Source of the DNA: Calditrichia bacterium
GTDB lineage: Bacteria > Calditrichota > Calditrichia > Calditrichales > Calditrichaceae
Length of the DNA: 32,385 nucleotides
Direction: 5' to 3'
Assembly: GCA_026983775.1 (NCBI GenBank)
Contig: JALSTK010000160.1
Coordinates: forward strand, 1-32,385
A program made the position numbers and the translations under genes. Below the pieces are notes generated by a model. It had not been told where the DNA came from and searched no databases. It saw only the letters and a list, made by a program, of their open reading frames with translations. Positions 1-8,478 of the stretch are shown here, one piece after another (within the stretch, counting starts at the first letter, position 1; the number at the start of each line of letters is the position of its first letter).

Positions 1-1
1 T

Positions 2-1117
2 CCCCAATCTCGGATGAAACGTCTCGGAGATAAGATTGCTTATTTTAACACCAATACCGTTGATTGGATCGGTGGATATGCCCAGGCCGAAATGGCTCTG
101 GATCAGTATACAATTTACAGTACTGTCGGTTATTCGCGGATTAAATACAGTTACACGAATCATTTTAAAGATGTCGGAAACGGCAAAGAACTGAAGTTGA
201 CTTCGGACTGGATTTCCGGTTTTCAAATCAAAGGTGGCGCTATGTACCGTGTTACCGGTGATCTGAGCGTATATGGTAATTTCGGTTATGTGGAAAAAGT
301 ACCGATTTTCGATAATGTAATTGATGACCGTAACGGTGTGTACTCCCAGAATCCCAAGAACGAACGTTTTACTTCCTTTGAGGGCGGAGTAAACTGGACG
401 GGCCTGGAAAAGACCTTGACTCTAAAGGCCAATTTCTATTATACCAAGTGGCAGGACAGAGCCTTGCCCCGTTCTATAGAGACCTCTCCGGGTGTCTGGG
501 ATGTACTCTTTTTGACCGGTTTAAACCAATTGCACACCGGTATCGAATTTGAAGGGGCTTATCAGCCCATGAGTCTGTTCCGCTTAGACCTGGCCGGTTC
601 GATCGGTAACTGGAAGCTAATCGATGATGCATCGGGACAGTACCGTGCCCTGGATTCTCAGGGGAATCTGGAAACCACCCAGTATTTGGTGGGAGTTAAA
701 AATTTAAAAATCGGCGACGCTCCCCAGACTCAGTTTGCATTAGCCGGTTCGGTTTTTCCGATTAAAGGTCTGATGGCTCAGCTCGTATTTAAATATTATG
801 CCAACTATTATGCCGATTGGGATCCTACCAGCCGTATCGTAACCGGCACGCAGACTCCGGATCGTACGCAGAGCTGGAAGATTCCGGATTACAATGTGAT
901 CGATGTTCATTTGAATTATAAGTTACCGTTTGATATTAGCGGTGTACAACTTAAACTGTTTGCCCATGTATTTAATCTTTTGGATACCGCTTATATCCAG
1001 GATGCTTTGGACAACAGTCATTATAATGCTTTTGATCATGATCATGATGCGGATGACGCCGAAGTTTTCTTTGGCTTACCGCGATTTGTGAATCTCGGTC
1101 TGAGTGTAACCTATTAA
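2..1117 (+). CDS. TonB-dependent outer-membrane receptor, C-terminal beta-barrel (5' truncated by window)
   Basis: The reading frame is open to the left edge, so the first ATG (14) is internal and the N-terminal plug, TonB box and signal peptide lie outside. What remains (about 370 residues) is a run of amphipathic, aromatic-rich strands of the kind seen in TonB-dependent receptor barrels: 'VYGNFGYVEKVPIFD', 'FTSFEGGVNWTG', 'KANFYYTKWQDR'. It ends in a classical terminal strand finishing '...FVNLGLSVTY', with the terminal aromatic residue recognised by the BAM machinery. Such receptors import iron chelates, cobalamin or glycans across the outer membrane using TonB-ExbBD energy; the substrate cannot be told from the barrel alone. 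A strong terminator follows, so it is transcriptionally separate from the ccm genes. The family call is secure, the ligand unknown. Confidence 0.85.
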   Translation, partial: PQSRMKRLGDKIAYFNTNTVDWIGGYAQAEMALDQYTIYSTVGYSRIKYSYTNHFKDVGNGKELKLTSDWISGFQIKGGAMYRVTGDLSVYGNFGYVEKVPIFDNVIDDRNGVYSQNPKNERFTSFEGGVNWTGLEKTLTLKANFYYTKWQDRALPRSIETSPGVWDVLFLTGLNQLHTGIEFEGAYQPMSLFRLDLAGSIGNWKLIDDASGQYRALDSQGNLETTQYLVGVKNLKIGDAPQTQFALAGSVFPIKGLMAQLVFKYYANYYADWDPTSRIVTGTQTPDRTQSWKIPDYNVIDVHLNYKLPFDISGVQLKLFAHVFNLLDTAYIQDALDNSHYNAFDHDHDADDAEVFFGLPRFVNLGLSVTY

Positions 1118-1138
1118 TAGGATCAATTTCCCAATGAA

Positions 1139-1168
1139 AGGCTCTTCCTAAAAGAAGAGCCTTTTTTT
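1139..1168 (+). terminator. Rho-independent terminator after the TonB receptor
   Basis: An 8-bp perfect stem (GGCTCTTC at 1140-1147 with GAAGAGCC at 1154-1161) closes a 6-base loop and is followed by seven T. It lies 22 bases after the receptor stop codon and before ccmA, separating the two transcription units. Confidence 0.93.
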
Positions 1169-1211
1169 ATATTCCTTGCCCGGTTTTTCTATTTTTAATA
1201 ACTTCCATATT

Positions 1212-1826
1212 ATGAAATTAATTGCCGATCATATATCCAAATTTTTTGGCGAAAAGAGAGTTCTGAAAAATATTACGTTTGAATTGAATAGCGGTCAGTG
1301 TCTCGCTGTTGTCGGGCCAAACGGTTCCGGGAAAACAACGCTTTTACGAATTTTAAGTGCTCTGATCCCGCCTTCTTCGGGTAAAGTTCAATATTTTGAC
1401 GGGCAAATTTTGCTTTCAAAAGAAAATATTTTCACCCATACCGGATTTCTGGGCCCTTACCTCGAATTATACGATGATCTCACAGCCGAAGAGAATTTAA
1501 ACTTTTTTTCCAGAATGCGCGGATTAAAAGATGATCGCAGCACCTGGTGGAATTTAATGGATCGCGTTGGACTGGGAGGCAGAGAAGAGGACGCGGTTAA
1601 GACCTATTCTTCCGGTATGAAGCAGCGATTAAAGTATGTCTTCGCCCTGATGCATCAACCGGAAATATTATTTGTGGATGAACCCCGTTCCAATCTGGAT
1701 ATGCAGGGTATACAAATTGTTTATGAACTTCTTCGGGAACAGAAATCAAGAGGCATGCTACTGATTGCTACCAATGAAGAACAAGATCTTGCCTTTGCAG
1801 ATTTTAGGGTGGCGGTTCATGATTAA
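1212..1826 (+). CDS. ccmA: CcmA, haem-exporter ABC ATPase for cytochrome c maturation
   Basis: This is the ATPase subunit of the CcmABCD complex, which uses ATP hydrolysis to release holo-CcmE from CcmC during System I cytochrome c biogenesis on the cytoplasmic face of the membrane. The 204-residue protein has Walker A GPNGSGKT at residues 35-42, the signature YSSGMKQR, and Walker B ILFVDEP followed by the D-loop RSNLD. The length is normal for CcmA. I chose ATG 1212; an in-frame TTG at 1176 would add 12 residues with no family counterpart. The neighbouring ccmB overlaps its stop codon, and ccmC, D, E and F follow, which fixes the assignment among otherwise similar ABC ATPases. No clear Shine-Dalgarno sequence precedes the start. 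Confidence 0.92.
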   Translation: MKLIADHISKFFGEKRVLKNITFELNSGQCLAVVGPNGSGKTTLLRILSALIPPSSGKVQYFDGQILLSKENIFTHTGFLGPYLELYDDLTAEENLNFFSRMRGLKDDRSTWWNLMDRVGLGGREEDAVKTYSSGMKQRLKYVFALMHQPEILFVDEPRSNLDMQGIQIVYELLREQKSRGMLLIATNEEQDLAFADFRVAVHD

Positions 1827-2478
1827 AGCGTACTACATATTCCGAAAGGATCTTTTACAGGAGTTCAAAACCAGGTTTGCCATGAATGCCATCCTGCTCT
1901 TTGCGGTCGTCACCCTTTCTGCGGTCTCCTTTGCCATAGGGACCTTCACCGCCCGCCAGGAAGTACTGAGCGCCTTGTTGTGGATTATTCTCTTCTTCTC
2001 TTCCATGTCCGGTCTGTCCCATATCTTTGTTAAAGAGGAAGAGGCGAAGACAGCGGATACTCTAAAATTGGTTGCATCGGCCTCTGCCATATTTTTAGGA
2101 AAATTCCTTTTTAATATTGTACTTTTATTTCTGTTGGAAATCATTGTCGTTCCTTTGTTCATTGCTTTAATGAATTTTAATGTTCAGAATTATCTGTTAC
2201 TTTTTTTTACGCTTTTTATCGGAAGCTTCGGACTGGCCGGAGGCGGAACCATGGTAGCGGCTATCATTTCGAAGAGTGGAGCCAAGGGAGCTCTTTTTAC
2301 CGTCTTGTCATTTCCGATTCTTCTCCCGGTTCTGGTTAGCGGCATCAGTGCTACTAAAATTGCTTCTCAGGAACAGGGCTGGATGACTGCCTATAGCGAA
2401 TTGCAGACTTTGTTCGCATTTAGTGTAGTCATTATTACGGCCAGTATTTTACTTTTTGATTTTGTTTGGAATGAATAA
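1819..2478 (+). CDS. ccmB: CcmB, haem-exporter membrane subunit
   Basis: This is the integral-membrane partner of CcmA in the CcmABCD haem-handling complex. The 219-residue protein has about six hydrophobic segments, for example at 'AILLFAVVTLSAVSFAIG', 'ALLWIILFFSSMSGL', 'FLFNIVLLFLLEIIVVPL' and 'GALFTVLSFPILLPVLVSG'. It begins with a charged cytoplasmic end (MIKAYYIFRKDLLQEFKTR), as is typical of CcmB. The start ATG 1819 lies inside ccmA and overlaps its last eight bases, indicating translational coupling. Upstream in-frame starts would only add ccmA-overlapping sequence. Length is normal. A 140-base gap before ccmC is the longest inside the cluster. Confidence 0.92.
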   Translation: MIKAYYIFRKDLLQEFKTRFAMNAILLFAVVTLSAVSFAIGTFTARQEVLSALLWIILFFSSMSGLSHIFVKEEEAKTADTLKLVASASAIFLGKFLFNIVLLFLLEIIVVPLFIALMNFNVQNYLLLFFTLFIGSFGLAGGGTMVAAIISKSGAKGALFTVLSFPILLPVLVSGISATKIASQEQGWMTAYSELQTLFAFSVVIITASILLFDFVWNE

Positions 2479-2618
2479 TAAACTTTTTTAGTTATTTCAA
2501 GTAGGTTTGGACAGAAACGATTTGAAGGTGCCGACCTTATCCATAAGAAATATTTTACTTCTTGCTTAATGAAATAAGGTGGTTTAAATTTGGAACCCGA
2601 TAAAAGGAAGTAGCTGAA

Positions 2619-3275
2619 ATGATTTTTTTAAAATTTTTACTATATGTATGGATGGTATTGGTTTTATTAGGTGCCTTTTTCTATGCACCCCTGGCAAAGG
2701 GATTAGGGGAATATACCCGGGTTATGTACTTTCATGTCCCTATGGCCTGGATTACGACTTTAACCTTTCTAATTGGCGCCATATATAGTATCTTGTATTT
2801 ACGAAAGAAAGATATCCGGTACGATTACTATTCGGAAACAGCCAATCAGCTTGGTCTGCTCTTTGCACTTTTAGCGACTATCACCGGTTCCATCTGGGCA
2901 AAAATGAGTTGGGGGGCTTTCTGGAACTGGGATCCGAGGGAAACTTCTATTTTTATATTATTACTCATTTACGCAGCCTATTTTGCTTTGCGTTCGGCTA
3001 TCGAACAACAGGATCGTAAAGCCGCTCTCTCTGCTGTTTATGATATTCTGGCCTTTGTAACCGTACCATTCTTTATTTTTATTGTTCCCAGAATATATTC
3101 ATCCTTACATCCCGATCCACTGATCAATACCCAGGGAAAAGTAACGATGAACGGAAAGATGCAACTTGTCTTCTTTAATTCGCTGCTTGCTTTTACGATG
3201 GTCTACTTCTGGATGTTAAAAAATAAATTGGAAGTTATAAAATTAAAGATGAAATTAAAACAATTGGAGTCATAA
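2619..3275 (+). CDS. ccmC: CcmC, haem-presenting WWD-domain protein
   Basis: CcmC binds haem at the outer face of the cytoplasmic membrane and passes it to the CcmE chaperone. The 218-residue polytopic protein carries the tryptophan-rich WWD motif WGAFWNWDPRET at residues 98-109 and the two expected external haem-ligand histidines, H39 (in YFHVPMAW) and H164 (in SSLHPDP). Six membrane segments fit the family. The start is preceded by AAAGGAAG, a reasonable ribosome-binding site. A weak promoter-like pair (TTGCTT 2562-2567, 17 bases, TAAATT 2585-2590) lies in the upstream gap, so internal transcription is possible but unproven. The next gene begins immediately after the stop codon. Confidence 0.94.
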   Translation: MIFLKFLLYVWMVLVLLGAFFYAPLAKGLGEYTRVMYFHVPMAWITTLTFLIGAIYSILYLRKKDIRYDYYSETANQLGLLFALLATITGSIWAKMSWGAFWNWDPRETSIFILLLIYAAYFALRSAIEQQDRKAALSAVYDILAFVTVPFFIFIVPRIYSSLHPDPLINTQGKVTMNGKMQLVFFNSLLAFTMVYFWMLKNKLEVIKLKMKLKQLES

Positions 3276-3428
3276 ATGTCCCCTATATATGTCATTTTAA
3301 TTATTAATATAATCGTTTGGACGGGTATCTTTTTTTATCTTTTGCGCACGGATAATGAGATAAAAAAATTAAGGAAACGAATTGAACGTTTGTCAAGCAA
3401 AAACATTAAAACCGGCAACAATCAATAA
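3276..3428 (+). CDS. ccmD: CcmD-like single-pass membrane protein (50 aa)
   Basis: This short gene sits exactly where ccmD is expected: its ATG directly follows the ccmC stop (TAA 3273-3275) and ccmE follows. The 50-residue product has one hydrophobic segment (residues about 4-23, IYVILIINIIVWTGIFFYLL) followed by a highly basic tail (KKLRKRIERLSSK). This is the usual CcmD layout: one membrane helix and a charged cytoplasmic end. In characterised systems CcmD helps release holo-CcmE from the CcmABC complex. CcmD sequences are poorly conserved, so the name rests on position, size and topology rather than on motif identity. Confidence 0.82.
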   Translation: MSPIYVILIINIIVWTGIFFYLLRTDNEIKKLRKRIERLSSKNIKTGNNQ

Positions 3429-3484
3429 CAAACGATGTAAGTCTATTGGGAGTTACACGCAGTTTAAAGTAAGGAGATAAATCG

Positions 3485-3856
3485 ATGCGTACCAAATATA
3501 TAATCGGCGGAATTATAATCATCGCCTTTACGGTTCTCGCCGCTGTGTCGTTTAAATCATCTCTCACACCCTATGTTACCATTGCGGAAGCCAAGCACAC
3601 TTCTTCCACGGTTCAGGTAAAAGGGGAACGGTTGGATGAGGGGCAGTTCGATATACAAAAGAACTTATTCATTTTCCATTTAAAAGATGATAATGGGGAA
3701 ACCATCGAAGTAGAGTATAAGGGAGCCAAGCCGGGTAATTTTGATCAGGCCTCCCATGTTGTTTGTGTGGGACGATATGAAAAAGGCATTTTTCATGCCA
3801 AAAGTATTCTGGTTAAATGTCCTTCCAAATACCAGGAAGAGGAGAGCAAAGTATGA
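3485..3856 (+). CDS. ccmE: CcmE haem chaperone, CxxxY variant
   Basis: CcmE is a periplasmic, membrane-anchored haem chaperone that carries haem covalently from CcmC to CcmF. The 123-residue protein has an N-terminal anchor (residues about 5-22) and an OB-fold core. In the usual family the haem binds a histidine in HxxxY; here the motif is C112-P-S-K-Y116, so the attachment residue is cysteine. That is the CxxxY variant known from archaea and Desulfovibrio-type bacteria, where it goes with a modified System I that often lacks CcmH. No histidine is present near this site to act instead. A strong ribosome-binding site (AAGGAG) precedes the start. The stop overlaps the ccmF start (ATGA). Confidence 0.93.
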   Translation: MRTKYIIGGIIIIAFTVLAAVSFKSSLTPYVTIAEAKHTSSTVQVKGERLDEGQFDIQKNLFIFHLKDDNGETIEVEYKGAKPGNFDQASHVVCVGRYEKGIFHAKSILVKCPSKYQEEESKV

Positions 3857-6072
3857 ATATCGGCATTATAGCGACTCCCCTCACCTTTATAGCTCTTATT
3901 TTAAGTGTTACTGCTTATTACCTGTATTACCGTAGGAATGAAGAGTCGACCCTATCTTTGGCCAGGATGTCATTCTATACGGCTACGGTGTTGATTCTTT
4001 TTCAGGCGGCTCTATTGATGTGGGGTATCTTGACTCACCATTTTGAATGGAACTATGTGTTCAGCTATTCATCCCGTGAGCTTTCCCTCTACTATTTAAT
4101 TTCTACCTTTTGGGCCGGCCAGGAAGGAACTTTTTTACTGTGGTTGATTCTGGGGCAAATTTACGGTTTAGTGATCATTAAAAACAGGAAAGAAGACGAA
4201 CCTTTAATCATGAGCTTTATGTTGCTGGTTCAGGCCTTTATTGTTTTAATTCTCATTAAACGCAACCCGTTTACATTTGTCTGGGACGTCAATCCCGGAG
4301 CCTTTCCTTATGGTATGATTCCTGCCAATGGGAACGGGTTAAATCCGCTCTTGCAGGATCCATGGATGACCATTCATCCTCCGATTCTTTTCTCAGGCTA
4401 TTCCTCCACCATGATTATCTTTGCCTTTGCCATGACGGCTCTGGTAAAACGAAATTACAATAAATGGATTCACAGCGCTTATCCCTATCTCATATTCGTT
4501 AATTTAATGTTGGGCACCGGAATTATTTTAGGCGGTTACTGGGCTTATACAACCCTCGGTTGGGGCGGATTTTGGGGTTGGGACCCTGTGGAAAACAGTT
4601 CGTTAATTCCCTGGCTCACTTCACTGGCGCTATTGCACGGAGTGATTGTACAGCGAAAACAGAATGGTTTGCAAAAAACGAATATCTTTTTGGCTCTACT
4701 GACGTTTGTTTTGGTGCTATATGCCAGTTTACTTACCCGTAGTGGGATATTAACCGATTTTTCGGTTCATTCCTTCGGTGCTTCGGACCTCGATCAATAT
4801 TTAATCGGCCTTGTATTTTTATTTACGGCCATTTCTTTAGCGGCCTATTTGTTCAGGGTAAAAGATATCCGTAGTGAGCAGGCCCGCGGCGGGCTGGTTA
4901 CCCGAGAGACCTTCGTCATCTTTGGGGCTCTGTCCATATTGATTCTGGCTCTGTTAACTTTTATCGGCACTTCATCACCGATCATAACCAGCATTTTTGG
5001 TAATGCCTCCAATGTATCGACCAGTTACTATAATACGATTGCCGGGCCGTTGGCTATTATTATCGGTTTGCTGATAGGTATGGCTCCCATTTTACGCTGG
5101 AGACAGGAAAGCGGGGACAGACTGAAAGCGGTGCTGATCCATGGTATCTTTGCGTTGATCATAGGCGGCTTTGCGTATGCATTAGGAGCCAGGAAAGCCG
5201 TCTCTCTGATGATTATCATGGTCTCTTCCTTTGCCATTTTAGTGAATAGTCAGATTATTGTTAAAAAATTGATTCGGAAAAATTATAAATTCGGCGGATA
5301 TTTGACCCATGTGGGCATCGGGCTGATGATGATCGGTATTGTAATTTCGTCGGTTTATGATTATTCCAAAAAGGTTACTCTTCCCATGGATACACCGATG
5401 AATGTTCTTGGATATAAACTGAACTATGAAGGGAAGATACCAGCGGCGAATGGTAAAGACCGGGTGAAAATTCGGGTCAATTCGAAAACCATGTTTGCCA
5501 AATTCTACTGGAGCGAATATAGCCGGGCGTATATGGTCGGGCCGGCAGTTAAAAATACCGTATTACATGATTTGTATATTTCACCGATTCAAATAATCCC
5601 GGCTGAAAAAAATCGCCGAACTGGTCAACAGGTGGTATTGAAGAAAAATGAACAAAAAGCGTTTGAAAATTATATTTTGGAATTTGACGGCTATGAAATG
5701 AACAACCATCAAATGCAGGCTGGGGATATCCATTTAGCCACTGTACTTAAAGTGCTCGATAAAAAGGGAAATTTACTGGGCACTATCAAACCGGCTCTGA
5801 CCATGATCGGTAATAAAAAATCCAGTATTTCCGTGCCTCTTCCGGGAACGGAACGCGCTGTATCCATTGAAAGAATTAATGTAGAAAGCGGTAAGATTAC
5901 CCTGCGAATCTCAAAACCGGTCGATAAGGCCAGCCCCTATTACGGAAAAGAATTGTTGGCTGCCGAAGTGACGATCAAACCAATGATCAATATCTTGTGG
6001 ATTGGAACGATTTTAATGATTATCGGTTTCTTAATGACCATGTATCAAAGAAGAACAATCCGCAAAGCCTGA
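3853..6072 (+). CDS. ccmF: CcmF, cytochrome c haem lyase
   Basis: CcmF accepts haem from CcmE and attaches it to apocytochrome c. The 739-residue polytopic protein contains the WWD motif WGGFWGWDPVEN at residues 237-248 and histidines H175, H262, H306 and H486. These sit where the haem-b ligands and WWD-haem ligands of characterised CcmF proteins occur. A large periplasmic domain lies near the C-terminus (about 510-715), followed by a final membrane helix. The length is somewhat above the roughly 650 residues usual in proteobacteria. Start ATG 3853 overlaps the ccmE stop by four bases; an earlier in-frame ATG (3817) lies deep in ccmE and is rejected. No ccmG, ccmH or ccmI follows; a terminator ends the cluster. 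Confidence 0.94.
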   Translation: MNIGIIATPLTFIALILSVTAYYLYYRRNEESTLSLARMSFYTATVLILFQAALLMWGILTHHFEWNYVFSYSSRELSLYYLISTFWAGQEGTFLLWLILGQIYGLVIIKNRKEDEPLIMSFMLLVQAFIVLILIKRNPFTFVWDVNPGAFPYGMIPANGNGLNPLLQDPWMTIHPPILFSGYSSTMIIFAFAMTALVKRNYNKWIHSAYPYLIFVNLMLGTGIILGGYWAYTTLGWGGFWGWDPVENSSLIPWLTSLALLHGVIVQRKQNGLQKTNIFLALLTFVLVLYASLLTRSGILTDFSVHSFGASDLDQYLIGLVFLFTAISLAAYLFRVKDIRSEQARGGLVTRETFVIFGALSILILALLTFIGTSSPIITSIFGNASNVSTSYYNTIAGPLAIIIGLLIGMAPILRWRQESGDRLKAVLIHGIFALIIGGFAYALGARKAVSLMIIMVSSFAILVNSQIIVKKLIRKNYKFGGYLTHVGIGLMMIGIVISSVYDYSKKVTLPMDTPMNVLGYKLNYEGKIPAANGKDRVKIRVNSKTMFAKFYWSEYSRAYMVGPAVKNTVLHDLYISPIQIIPAEKNRRTGQQVVLKKNEQKAFENYILEFDGYEMNNHQMQAGDIHLATVLKVLDKKGNLLGTIKPALTMIGNKKSSISVPLPGTERAVSIERINVESGKITLRISKPVDKASPYYGKELLAAEVTIKPMINILWIGTILMIIGFLMTMYQRRTIRKA

Positions 6073-6092
6073 TTATCCTTCCTTAAAGAAAT

Positions 6093-6129
6093 AAGTAAGG
6101 GTTTGGCACGGACCGCCCTTACTTTTTTT
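6093..6129 (+). terminator. Rho-independent terminator closing the ccm cluster
   Basis: AAGTAAGGG at 6093-6101 pairs perfectly with CCCTTACTT at 6116-6124 across a 14-base loop, and seven T run from 6123 to 6129. It lies 21 bases past the ccmF stop. The rest of the 6130-6287 gap shows no gene and no convincing promoter. Confidence 0.88.
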
Positions 6130-6287
6130 AAGGTTTGCCAAGGCGATCTAACCGCAGGTGTTCTTTCAAGGTAATCTATTTACCTATCGGTATGTATGAT
6201 GTTCTTTTTTAATTCGGATACCGGGGATATTTCAGACCCGTTCGCTTTAACGAATTCATTTGTATCTCATTTTAAAGGTCTGTTCTG

Positions 6288-8453
6288 CTGAAAAAAACCA
6301 CAGTCTTATTCTTTCTTTTATTTCTCGCTTCCATGGCTCATGCGGACCGAGTGCGTATTGGATTGGTCCTCTCCGGGGGCGGAGCCCGTGGTATAGCCCA
6401 TATCGCTACATTAAAATTATTAGATTCCCTTCAAATCCCTGTGGATTATATCGCAGGAACAAGTATGGGGGGATTGGTCGGTGCGCTTTATTCGATCGGC
6501 TATTCGGGCAAAGCCATTGATTCCATCGTCATGAATGCCCATTGGGATGAGTTGCTAACGGATCTCCCGCAACGCAAAGATTTACCCTATTTTGAAAAGA
6601 GACTTGATGGGCGGTATCAACTTAATTTTGATTTGAAAGGATTCACTCCCGTGCTACCCATGGGATTGATCCAGGGGCAGAAACTTATTTTACTGTTTTC
6701 CCGTTTAACCTTTCCCTATGAAATGCTTCCCGGTTTTGATCGTTTACCGACTCCTTTTCGTTGTGTGGCGGTCGATTTGATCAGCGGTAAGGAAGTGGTT
6801 TTAGGAAAGGGCTCTTTACCGAAAGCAATGCGGGCTACCATGTCCATTCCCAGTGTGTTCAGTCCGGTGGAATGGGGAGATTCTCTTCTGATTGATGGCG
6901 GATTGGTTAATAATTTACCGGTTGACGTAGTTAAAAAAATGGGAGCTGACATTGTAATTGCCGTCAATGTGGGTACGCAACTTAAATCCCGAAAACATTT
7001 AAAATCTATTATCGATATTTTTGAACAATCTTTTAATATTCCTCAGTCCTATAAAGAGGAACAGAATCTGAAACAGGTGGATATCCTGATTTCTCCGAAA
7101 CTGCGAGGTTTTTCGCCTGGTGATTTCAATCGTGCCTTATTCGATAAAATCAAAAGAGCCGGTTATGAAGCTGCTCGGAAAGTACTTCCTGAACTGATTT
7201 CACTAAAAGAGCGGATTCAGCCTATGTCTAAAGCAAAAAAAAGAAAAAAACCTCCGGAATCCACGGAAAGTACGATACACAGCATAGAAATTAGGGGGAA
7301 CCGGATTCTACCCTTTACATTTATCTATAAATTACTGGGTATTGTACCTGGCCGAAAATTGGATCTGAAAACATTCAACCGTCAGGTGATGATGCTTTAC
7401 GGTCTGAACTATTTTAGAAATATTTACTATGATATTATTCCCCTGGAAAAGAATCGCGTAAAGCTTATCCTTTATGTAGAGGAACGACCGCTGCACAAAT
7501 TAAGCCTGGGATTCCGATATGACGATTATCGGCATGTGGTAGTGGCTCTGGGCTTGCAGGGAACGAATATTGTGATTCCGGGATTACGTGCAGAACTGGA
7601 TCTCCAGTTCCCGGAAATAACCTGGCTGCGCTATAAATTGTCCTATCCTTCGCGTTCGTTAAATCAGTCTTTATATCCTTATATACGGGCGGAGCATAAA
7701 AACATTCCCCATGATGTATATGATCTCACAGGAGACCTTGTAGCGACCTATGTAGAAAAATCATTTGTTGCCGGAGCGGGAATCGGCTTGCTACTTAGCC
7801 ATGCTTTCAATCTGGAAGGGGAATTGGATTATGAAATTAATCACTCGCGGCCCGAGCTTTCTCCATTGGATACAACTTTTAACGTCTATCTGAAGGAAGT
7901 TCAGCTACGCCTGGACTATGACGGGCTGGACGATATCCTTCTTCCGCAAAACGGCTTGCAATTTAGCGCCAGGTATGAAGCATCTTTAAATCAATTGGGA
8001 TCACCGCTATTCTATCAAAGATTGGATGTGCGGTTAAAATCTTTTCTCAGCTTTTCCCGCAGGCATACCATTCAATTATCCGCTTCCTATGCTTCGAGCT
8101 CACCTAAAATGCCGATTTATAAAAAATTTACTTTAGGCGGTCCGGAGAGCTTCATCGGATCCCGCTATGAACAATTTTCGGCTCGTCAGGCTGCCACTGC
8201 CGGAGGATTTTATCGTTTCCGATATAAAAAAGATATTTTTTTTAAATTGTATTTTAATATGATGTTCGATTATAATTTTCTGTTAAGTTATCAACACGCA
8301 AAGAATACCTTTATTGTAGGTTATGGTCTCGGTTTAAAATTTACTTCCATCATTGGTCCGGTAGAACTTATTCTTGCTCAAGGACAAAAGAGTTTTAATA
8401 CGGGTACTGCATTGCAGAATATGTTCTATTTTAAAGCCGGTTACATTTTCTAA
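6288..8453 (+). CDS. Patatin-like phospholipase fused to POTRA and Omp85-type outer-membrane barrel
   Basis: The protein has a patatin hydrolase domain with the oxyanion loop LSGGGARG, the nucleophile elbow GTSMGG (Ser59) and the catalytic aspartate motif DGGLVNNLP (Asp203). A POTRA-like segment follows (about residues 325-395, from 'IHSIEIRGNRILPF'), then a C-terminal Omp85/BamA-type barrel with the conserved LGGPESFIGSRY loop near residue 617 and a terminal '...AGYIF'. This architecture matches PlpD-type (type Vd) proteins, which display or release a phospholipase at the surface. Start choice: the first in-frame ATG (6333) would leave 'MAHADRVRIG', but the frame is open upstream to TAA 6273 and encodes a clean signal peptide (LKKTTVLFFLLFLASMAHA). 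The only plausible starts giving it are CTG 6288 or 6285, with AAAGG at 6274-6278. CTG initiation is inferred. Confidence 0.9.
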   Translation: MKKTTVLFFLLFLASMAHADRVRIGLVLSGGGARGIAHIATLKLLDSLQIPVDYIAGTSMGGLVGALYSIGYSGKAIDSIVMNAHWDELLTDLPQRKDLPYFEKRLDGRYQLNFDLKGFTPVLPMGLIQGQKLILLFSRLTFPYEMLPGFDRLPTPFRCVAVDLISGKEVVLGKGSLPKAMRATMSIPSVFSPVEWGDSLLIDGGLVNNLPVDVVKKMGADIVIAVNVGTQLKSRKHLKSIIDIFEQSFNIPQSYKEEQNLKQVDILISPKLRGFSPGDFNRALFDKIKRAGYEAARKVLPELISLKERIQPMSKAKKRKKPPESTESTIHSIEIRGNRILPFTFIYKLLGIVPGRKLDLKTFNRQVMMLYGLNYFRNIYYDIIPLEKNRVKLILYVEERPLHKLSLGFRYDDYRHVVVALGLQGTNIVIPGLRAELDLQFPEITWLRYKLSYPSRSLNQSLYPYIRAEHKNIPHDVYDLTGDLVATYVEKSFVAGAGIGLLLSHAFNLEGELDYEINHSRPELSPLDTTFNVYLKEVQLRLDYDGLDDILLPQNGLQFSARYEASLNQLGSPLFYQRLDVRLKSFLSFSRRHTIQLSASYASSSPKMPIYKKFTLGGPESFIGSRYEQFSARQAATAGGFYRFRYKKDIFFKLYFNMMFDYNFLLSYQHAKNTFIVGYGLGLKFTSIIGPVELILAQGQKSFNTGTALQNMFYFKAGYIF

Positions 8454-8478
8454 TTCTGCTATTTTTCTTAGAAAAGAG

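Noticed and set aside
1176-1211. In-frame TTG upstream of ccmA as start codon
   Set aside because: The added 12 residues have no CcmA counterpart and there is no ribosome-binding site; ATG 1212 gives a normal N-terminus.
2479-2618. ccmB-ccmC gap as a possible riboswitch or small gene
   Set aside because: Only a short AAGGT/ACCTT hairpin and a weak promoter-like pair are visible; no known riboswitch core or credible frame.
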